DNA from: Pleurodeles waltl
Taxonomy: Eukaryota > Chordata > Amphibia > Caudata > Salamandridae
Assembly: GCF_031143425.1 (NCBI RefSeq)
Contig: NC_090441.1
Location: forward strand, 220,592,928 to 220,656,927
Direction of reading: 5' to 3'
Length of the DNA stretch: 64,000 nucleotides
Shown here: positions 55,201 to 64,000 of the stretch, in pieces
Layout: every line of letters begins with the position of its first letter
Position numbering within the stretch: position 1 is the first letter of the stretch
Notes under the pieces: generated by a model
Databases searched by the model: none
Seen by the model: only the letters and a program-made list of their open reading frames with translations
Told to the model about the DNA's origin: nothing
Program-made: the position numbers and the translations under genes

Positions 55201-58200
55201 ACATTACCTCTCACTGACACACGGTCCTTCTTGTACTACCTTACCTCTCACTGACACACTGTCCTACTTGTACTACCTTACGTCTCACTGACACACTGCC
55301 CTACTTGTACTACCTTACGTCTCACTTACTTACTGTCCTACTTGTACTACCTTACCTCTCACTGACACACTGTCCTACTTGTACTACCTTACCTCTCACT
55401 GACACACTGCCCTACTTGTACTACCTTAACCTCACTAACACACTGTCCTACTTGTACTACCTTACCTCTCACTGACACACTGTCCTACTTGTTCTACCTT
55501 ACCTCTCACTGACACACTGTCCTACTTGTACTACGTTACCTCTCACTGACACACGGTCCTACTTGTACTACCTTACCTCTCACTGACACACTGTCCTACT
55601 TGTACTACCTTACGTCACACTGACACACTGCCCTACTTGTACTACCTTACGTCTCACTTACTTACTGTCCTACTTGTACTACCTTAACCTCACTAACACA
55701 CTGTCCTACTTGTACTAGCTTACCTCTCACTGACACACTGTCCTACTTCTTCTACCTTACCTCTCACTGACACACTGCCCTACTTGTACTACCTTACCTC
55801 TCACTAACACACTGTCCTACTTGTACTACCTTAACTTCACTAACACACTGTCCTACTTGTTCTACCTTAACTTCACTAACACACTGTCCTACTTGTTCTA
55901 CCGTACCTTTCACTGACACACTGTCCTACTTGTTCTACCTTACCTCTCACTGACACACTGCCCTACTTGTACTACCTTAACCTCACTAACACACTGTCCT
56001 ACTTGTACTACCTTACCTCTCACTGACACACTGTCCTACTTGTTCTACCTTACCTCTCACTGACACACTGCCCTACTTGTACTACCTTACCTCTCACTAA
56101 CACACTGTCCTACTTGTACTACCTTACCTTTCACTGACACACTGTCCTACTTGTTCCACCTTACCTCTCATTAACACACTGTCCTAGTATTCTACCTTAC
56201 CTCTCACTGAAACACTGTCCTACTTGTACTACCTTACATCTCACTGACACACTGCCCTACTTGTACTGCCTTACCTCTCACTTACACACTGTCCTACTTG
56301 TACTACCTTACTTCTCACTGACACACTGCCCTACTTGTACTACCTTAACCTCACTAACACACTGTCCTACTTGTACTACCATACCTCTCACTTACAGACT
56401 GTATTACCTGTACTACCTTACCTCTCACGACACAGTGCCCTACTTGTACTACCTTACCTCTCACTTACACACTGTCCTAATTGTACTACCTTACCTCTCA
56501 CTGACACATTACCCTACTTGTACTACCTTAACCTCACTAACACACTGTCCTACTTGTACTACCTTACCTCTCACTGACACACTGTCCTACTTGTTCTAAC
56601 TTACCTCTCACTGACGCACTGCCCTACTTGTACTACCTTAACCTCACTAACACACTGACCTACTTGTACTACCTTACCTCTCACTGATACACTGCCCTAC
56701 TTGTACTACCTTACCTCTCACTAACACACTGTCCTACTTGTACTACCTTACCTCTCACTTACAGACTGTCCTACTTGTACTACCCTACCTCTCACTGACA
56801 CACTGTCCTACTTGTACTACCTTACCTCTCACTGACACACTGTCCTACTTGCACTACCTTACCTCTCACTGACACCCTGTCCTACTTGTACTACCTTACC
56901 TCTCACTTACAGACTGTCCTACTTGTACTACCTTACTTCTCACTGACACACTGTCCTACTTGCACTACCTTACCTCTCACGGACACACTGTCCTACTTGC
57001 ACAACCTTACCTCCAACTGACACACTGTCCTACTTGTACTACCTTACCTCTCACTAACACACTGTCCTACTTGTACTACCTCACCTCTCACGGACACACT
57101 GTCCTACTTGTACTACCTTACCTCTCACAGACACACTGTCCTACATGTACTACCTTACCTCTCACTGACACACTGTCCTACCTGTACTACCTTACCTCTC
57201 ACTTACAGACTGTCCTACCTGTACTACCTTACCGCTCACTGACAGACTGCCCTACTTGTACTACCTTACCTCTCACTGACACACTGTCCTACCTGTACTA
57301 CCTTACCTCTCACTGACACACTGTCCTACATGTACTACCTTACCTCTCACTAACACACTGTCCAACTTGTACTACCTTACCTCTCACAGATACACTGTCC
57401 TACTTGTACTACCTTACCTCTCACGGACACACTGTCCTATCTGTACTACCTTACCTCTCACTGACACACTGTCCTACTTGTTCTACCTTACCTCTCACTG
57501 ACACACTGCCCTAGTTGTACTAACTTACCTCTCACTGACACACTGTCCTACTTGTACTACCTTACCTTTCACTGACACACTGTCCTACTTGTTCCACCTT
57601 ACCTCTCATTAACACACTGTCCTACTAGTACTACCTTACCTCTCACTGACACACTGTCCTACTTGTACTACCTTACCTCTCACTGACACACTGCCCTACT
57701 TGTACTACCTTACCTCTCACTTACACACTGTCCTACTTGTACTACCTTACTTCTCACTGACACACTGCCCTACTTGTACTACCTTAACCTCACTAACACA
57801 CTGTCCTACTTGTACTTCCTTACCTCTCACTTACAGACTGTATTACCTGTACTACCTTACCTCTCACTGACACACTGCCCTACTTGTACTACCTTACCTC
57901 TCACTAACACACTGTCCTAATTGTACTACCTTACCTCTCACTGACACACTACCCTACTTGTACTACCTTAACCTCACTAACACACTGTCCTACTTGTACT
58001 ACCTTACCTCTCACTGACACACTGTCCTACTTGTTCTACCTTACCTCTCACTGACGCACTGCCCTACTTGTACTACCTTAACCTCAGTAACCCACTGACC
58101 TACTTGTACTACCTTACCTCTCACTGACACACTGCCCTACTTGTACTACCTTACCTCTCACTAACACACTGTCCTACTTGTACTACCTTACCTCTCACTG

Positions 58201-61200
58201 ACACACTGCCCTACTTGTACTACCTTACCTCTCATTAACACACTGTCCTACTTGTACTACCTTAACCTCACTAACACACTGTCCTACTTGTACTACCGTA
58301 CCTCTCACTGACACACTGTCCTAATTGCTCTACCTTACCTCTCACTGACACACTGCCCTACTTGTACTACCTTAACCTCACTAACACACTGTCCTAACTA
58401 GACTACCTTACCTCTCACTGACACACGGTCCTACTTGTAATACCTTACCTCTCACTTACAGACTGCCCTACTTGTACTACCTTACCTCTCACTGACACAC
58501 TGTCCTACTTGAATGAACATACCTCTCACTAACACACTGTCCTACTTGTACTACGTTACCTCTCACTGACACACGGTCCTACTTGTAATACCTTACCTCT
58601 CACTTACAGACTGCCCTACTTGTACTACCTTACCTCTCACGGACACACTGTCCTACTTGTATGAACATACCTCTCACTAACACACTGTCCTACTTGTACT
58701 ACCTTACGTCTTAATGACTCACTGTCCTACTTGTACTACCTTACCTCTCACTGACACACTGTCCTACTTGTACTACCTTACCTCTCACTGACACACTGCC
58801 CTACTTGTACTACCTTAACCTCACTAACACACTGTCCTACTTGTACTACCTTACCTCTCACTGACACTCTGTCCTACTTGTACTACCTTACCTCTCACTC
58901 ACACACTGTCCTACTTGTACTACCTTACCTCTCACGGACACACTGTCCTACGTGCACTACCTTACCTCCAACTGACACACTGTCCTACTTGTACTACCTT
59001 ACCTGTCACTCACACACTGTCCTACTTGTACTACCTTAACTCTCACGGACACACTGTCCTACTTGTTCTACCTTACCTCTCACTGACGCACTGCCCTACT
59101 TGTACTACCTTAACCTCACTAACACACTGACCTACTTGTACTAACTTACCTCTCACTGACACACTGCCCTACTTGTACTACCTTACCTCTCACTAACACA
59201 CTGTCCTACTTGTACTACCTTACCTCTCACTGACACACTGCCATACTTGTACTACCTTACCTCTCATTAACACACTGTCCTACTTGTACTTCCTTAACCT
59301 CACTAACACACTGTCCTACTTGTACTACCGTACCTCTCACTGACACACTGTCCTACTTGTTCTACCTTACATCTCACTGACACACTGCCCTACTTGTACT
59401 ACCTTAACCTCACTAACACACTGTCCTAACTGGACTACCTTACCTCTCACTGACACACGGTCCTACTTGTAATACCTTACCTCTCACTTACAGACTGCCC
59501 TACTTGTACTACCTTACCTCTCACTGACACACTGTCCTACTTGAATGAACATACCTCTCACTAACACACTGTCCTACTTGTACTACCTTACCTCTCATGG
59601 ACACACAGTCCTACTTGTACTACGTTACCCCTCACTGACACACTGTCCTACTTGTACTACCTTACCTCTCACTGACACACTGTCCTACTTGTACTACCTT
59701 ACCTCTCACTGACACACTATCCTACTTGTACTACCTTACCTCTCACTGACACACTGTCCTACTTGTACTACCTTACGTCTTAATGACACACTTTCCTACT
59801 TGTACTACCTTACCTCTCACTGACACACTGTCCTACTTGTACTACCTTACCTCTCACTGACACACTGCCCTACTTGTACTACCTTAACCTCACTAACACA
59901 CTGTCCTACTTGTACTACCTTACCTCTCACTGATACTCTTTCCTACTTGTTCTACCTTACCTCTCACTGACACACTGCCCTACTTGTACTACCTTACGTC
60001 TCACTTACACACTGTCCTACTTGTACTACCTTACCTCTCACTGACACACTGCCCTACTTGTACTGCATTACCTCTCACTTACAGACAGTTCTACCTGTAC
60101 TACCGTTCCTCTCACTGACACACTGTCCTACCTGTACTACTTTACCTCTCACTGATACACTGTCCTACTTGTACTACCTTACCTCTCACTTACAGACTGC
60201 CCTACTTGTACTACCTTACCTCTCACTTACAGACTGTCCTACCTGTACTACCTTACCTCTCACTGACACATTACCCTACTCGTACTACCTTACACCTCAC
60301 TAACACACTGTCCTACTTGAACTACCTTACCTCTCACTGACACACTGTCCTACTTGTACTACCTTACCTCTCACTGACACACTGCCCTACTTGTACTACC
60401 TTAACCTCAATAACACACTGTCCTACTTGTACTACCTTATCTCTCACTTACAGACTGTCCTACTTGTAGTACCTTATCTCTCACTGACACACTGCCCTAC
60501 TTGTACTACCTTACCTATCACTAACACACTGTCCTACTTGTACCACCTTACCTCTCACTGACACACTGCCCTACTTGTACTACCTTAACCACACTAACAC
60601 ACTGTCCTACTTGCACTACCTTACCTCTCACTAACACACTGTTTTACTTGCACTACCTTACCTCTCACTGACACACTTTCCTACTTGCACTACTTTACCT
60701 CTCACTAACACACGGTCCTACTTGTACTACCTTACCTCTCACTGACACACGGTCCTACTTGTACCACCTTACCTCTCACTTACAGACTGCTCTACTTGTA
60801 CTACTTTACCTCTCACTGACACACTGTCCTACTTTTACTACCTTACCGCTCACTAACACGCTGTCCTACCTGTACTACCTTACCTCTCACTGACACACTG
60901 CCCTACTTTTACTACCTTACCTCTCACTAACACACTGTCCTACTTGTACTACCTTACATCTCACTTACAGACTGCCCTAATTGTACTACCTTACCTCTCA
61001 CTTACACACTGCCCTACTTGTACTACCTGAACCTCACTAACACACTGTCCTACTTGTACTACCTTACCTCTCACTGACGCACTGTCCTACTTGTTTTACC
61101 TTACCTCTCACTGACACACTGCCCTACTTGTACTACCTTACCTCTCACTAACACACTGTCCTACTTGGACTACCTTATCTCTCACTGACACACTGCCCTA

Positions 61201-62692
61201 CTTGTACTACCTTAACTCTCATTAACACACTGTCCTACTTGTACTACCTTAACCTCACTATCACACTGTCCTACTTGCACTACCTTACCTATCACTGACA
61301 CACTGTCCTACTTTTTCTACCTTACCTCTCACTGACACACTGCCCTACTTGTACTACCTTAACCTCACTAACACACTGTCCAACTTGTACTAACTTACCT
61401 CTCACTGACACACTGTCCTACTTGTTCTACCTTACCTCTCACTGACACACTGCCCTACTTGTACTACCTTACCTCTCACTAACACACTGTTCTACTTGTA
61501 CTACCTTACCTCTCACTGACGCACTGTCCTACTTGTTCTACCTTACCTCTCATTAACACACTGTCCTACTTGTACTACCTTACCTCTCACTGACACACTG
61601 TCCTACTTGTACTACCTTACCTCTCACTGACACACTGTCCTACTTGTACTACCTTACCTCTCACTAACACACTGTCCTACTTGTACTTCCTTACCTCTCA
61701 CTGACACACTGTCCTACTTTTAATACCTTATCTCTCACTTACAGACTGCCCTACTTGTACTACCTTACCTCTCACTGACACACTGTCCTACTTGTATGAA
61801 CATACCTCTCACTAACACACTGTCCTACTTGTACTACCTTACCTCTCATGGACACACTGTCCTACCTGTACTATCTTACCTATCACTGACACACTGTCCT
61901 ACTTGTACTACTTTAACTCTCACTGGCACACTGCCCTACTTGTACTACCTTACCTCTCACTAACACACAGTCCTACTTGTACTACCTTACCTCTCACTTA
62001 CAGACTGCCCTACTTGTACTACTTTACCTCTCACTGACACACTGTCCTACTTTTACTACCTTACCTCTCACTAACACACTGTCCTACTTGTACTACCTTA
62101 TCTCTGACTGACACACTGCCCTACTTGTACTACCTTAACCTCACTAACACACTGCCCTACTTGTATTACCTTACCTCTCAGTAACACACTGTCCTACTTG
62201 TTCTACCTTACCTCTCACTGACACACTGCCCTACTTGTACTACCTTATCTCTCACCAACACACTGTCCTACTTGTACTACCTTACCTCTCACTGACAGAC
62301 TGTCCTACTTATTCTACCTTACCTCTCACTGACACACTGCCCTACTTGTACTACCTTAACCTCACTAACACACTGTCCTACTTGTACTACTTTACACTGA
62401 CACACTGTCCTACTTTGACTACCTTACTTCTCACTGGCACACTGCCCTACTTGTACTACCTTACCTCTCACTGACACACTGCCCTACTTGTACTACTTTA
62501 CACTGACACACTGTCCTACTTGTACTACCTTACTTCTCACTGGCACACTGCCCTACTTGTACTACCTTACCTCTCACTAACACACTGTCCTACTTGTACT
62601 ACCTTACCTCTCACTGACACAGTGCCCTACTTGTACTACCTTACCTCTCACTGACACACTGTCCTACTTGTATGAACTTACCTTTCATTAAC
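37293..62692 (+). repeat. 25.4-kb array of a 37-bp minisatellite
   Basis: About 686 head-to-tail units. The consensus, in two pieces, is ACCTTACCTCTCACTGACAC followed by ACTGTCCTACTTGTACT. The consensus has 14 C but only 3 G. Common variants change CTGAC to CTAAC, CGGAC or CTTAC, CTGTCC to CTGCCC, and TTGTACT to TTGCACT or TTGTTCT. A 34-35-bp variant with TTAACCTCACTAAC also recurs. Because 37 is not a multiple of 3, the unit is read in three frames in turn, and open frames occur only where variants remove the TGA or TAA. Repeated peptides such as LTHCPTCTTLPL are therefore by-products. Large blocks are duplicated internally. Confidence 0.97.
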
Positions 62693-64000
62693 TGTAGGAG
62701 GCTGGACTGGCTTGTAGTGAGTACCAAGGGGTACTTGCACCTTGCACCAGGCCCAGTTATCCCTTATTAGTGTATAGGGTGTCTAGCAGCTTAGGCTGAT
62801 AGATAATGGTAGCTTAGCAAAGCAGCTCAGGCTGAACTAGGAGACGTGTGAAGCTACTACAGTACCACTTAGTGTCATATGCACAATATCATAAGAAAAC
62901 ACAATACACAGTTATACTAAAAATAAAGGTACTTTATTTTTATGACAATATGCCAAAGTATCTTAGAGTGTACCCTCAGTGAGAGGATAGGAAATATACA
63001 CAAGATATATATACACAATAGCAAAAATATGCAGTATAGTCTTAGAAAACAGTGCAAACAATGTATAATTACAATAGGATGCAATGGGGAAACATAGGGA
63101 TAGGGGCAACACAAACCATATACTCCAAAAGTGGAATGTGAACCACGAATGGACCCCAAACCTATGTGACCTTGTAGAGGGTCGCTGGGACTATTAGAAA
63201 ATAGTGAGAGCTAGAAAAATAACCCTCCCCAAGACCCTGAAAAGTGAGTGCAAAGTGCACCAAAGTTCCCCTAAGGACAAAATAGTCGTGTTAGAGGGAG
63301 AATGCAAGGAAAACACAAATCAGCAATGCAACAACGATGGATTCCTGTCTGAAGGTACCTGTGGAACAAGGGGACCAAGTCCAAAAGTCACAAGCAGCTC
63401 GGAGATGGGCAGATGCCCAAGAAATGCCAGCGGTTGGTGCAAAGAAGCTCTTACTAGGCTGAAGAACTGTGAATACTGCAGGAACGACAAGGGCTAGAGA
63501 CTTCCCCTTTGGAGGATGGATCCCCCACGCCTTGGAGAGTCGTGCAGAAGTGGTTTCCCGCCGGATGGACGCCAACAAGCCTTGCTACACGCAAATCGTG
63601 CGTTTGGCGTTTTTGGACGCTGCTGGGGCCCAGGAGGGACCAGGAGGTCGCAAATTGGACCTGCAGAGACAGGGGACGTCGAGCAAGACAAGGAACCCTC
63701 ACTGAAGCAGGTAGCACCTGGAGAAGTGCCAGAAACAGGCACTACGAGGATGCGTGAAACGGTGCTCGCCGAAGTTGCACAAAGGAGTCCCACGTCGCCG
63801 GAGACCAACTTAGAAAGTCGTGCAATGCAGGTTAGAGTGCCGTGGACCCAGGCTTGGCTGTGCACGAAGGATTTCCGCCGGAAGTGCACAGGGGCCGGAG
63901 AAGCTTGCAAAGTCGCGGTTCCCAGCAATGCAGCCCAGCGAGGTGAGGCAAGGACTTACCTCCACCAAACTTGGGCTGAAGAGTCACTGGACTGTGGGGG
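62693..64000 (-). repeat. third LTR copy, 3' part, running off the window
   Basis: The complement of the last ~1.3 kb of the LTRs at 25940 and 32036, starting at the LTR terminus (TGTAGGAGGCTGGACTGGC on the + strand). The poly(A) signal and the R-region donor and acceptor are conserved in reverse. The terminus sits directly on the 37-bp array. Whether it is a solo LTR or part of a whole element cannot be seen. Confidence 0.93.

Noticed and set aside
37696..62474. Many open frames of repeated peptides (LTHCPTCTTLPL type) in the 37-bp array
   Set aside because: They appear only where unit variants happen to remove stops in the frame being read; the period is not a multiple of three and no start, splice or composition signal supports coding.
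37293..62692. CRISPR-like array
   Set aside because: Units are contiguous with no unique spacers of constant length, and the setting is a vertebrate genome.

Overview
The window looks like intergenic DNA from a vertebrate with a very large, repeat-swollen genome, most likely a salamander or newt. That is inferred from the mix of CR1/L2-like LINEs, a piggyBac element, LTR retrotransposons with ~3.1-kb LTRs, fold-back elements and a 25-kb minisatellite; no species marker was seen. The only host gene I can support is one antigen-receptor variable segment (T-cell receptor alpha/delta type) on the minus strand at 3006-3517. It has a split leader, a phase-1 intron and a textbook 23-spacer recombination signal at 2967-3005, so the window probably lies in or near a TCR V cluster.

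Layout. 1-2290: a 62-bp direct repeat, a degraded LTR-like fragment, and a 15-bp minisatellite split by a 627-bp fold-back element (541-1167) that is almost entirely a chain of hairpins. 2291-4487: the V segment, ending in the second copy of the direct repeat. 4488-6975: MITE-like debris and a second hairpin-chain element (about 5449-5976). 6976-7768: a 5'-truncated LINE. 8212-20585: a segment bounded by TTAA and piggyBac-type ends, read here as one ~12.4-kb piggyBac element. It has a hairpin-rich left arm, possible non-coding exons, a nested LINE (10091-14540), a full-length transposase frame broken by three stops (14797-16590), and a right arm of minisatellite and ~375-bp repeats. 20975-22925: a terminal-inverted-repeat element and a degraded hairpin element. 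23113-36240: an older LINE cut in two by a 9.24-kb LTR retrotransposon (25940-35181, AGGAG target duplication) that encodes only gag and protease. 37293-62692: about 686 units of a 37-bp minisatellite with internal block duplications. 62693-64000: the start of a third copy of the same LTR on the minus strand.

The order of events can be read in places: the LTR element is younger than the LINE it splits, the nested LINE is younger than the piggyBac segment around it, and the first fold-back element is younger than the 15-bp array it interrupts. The strongest candidate for something undescribed is the hairpin-chain architecture. Two diverged copies keep a dozen stems in the same order and show paired, compensatory base changes in the arms. 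All comparisons were made by eye; no percentage identities or database matches were computed.
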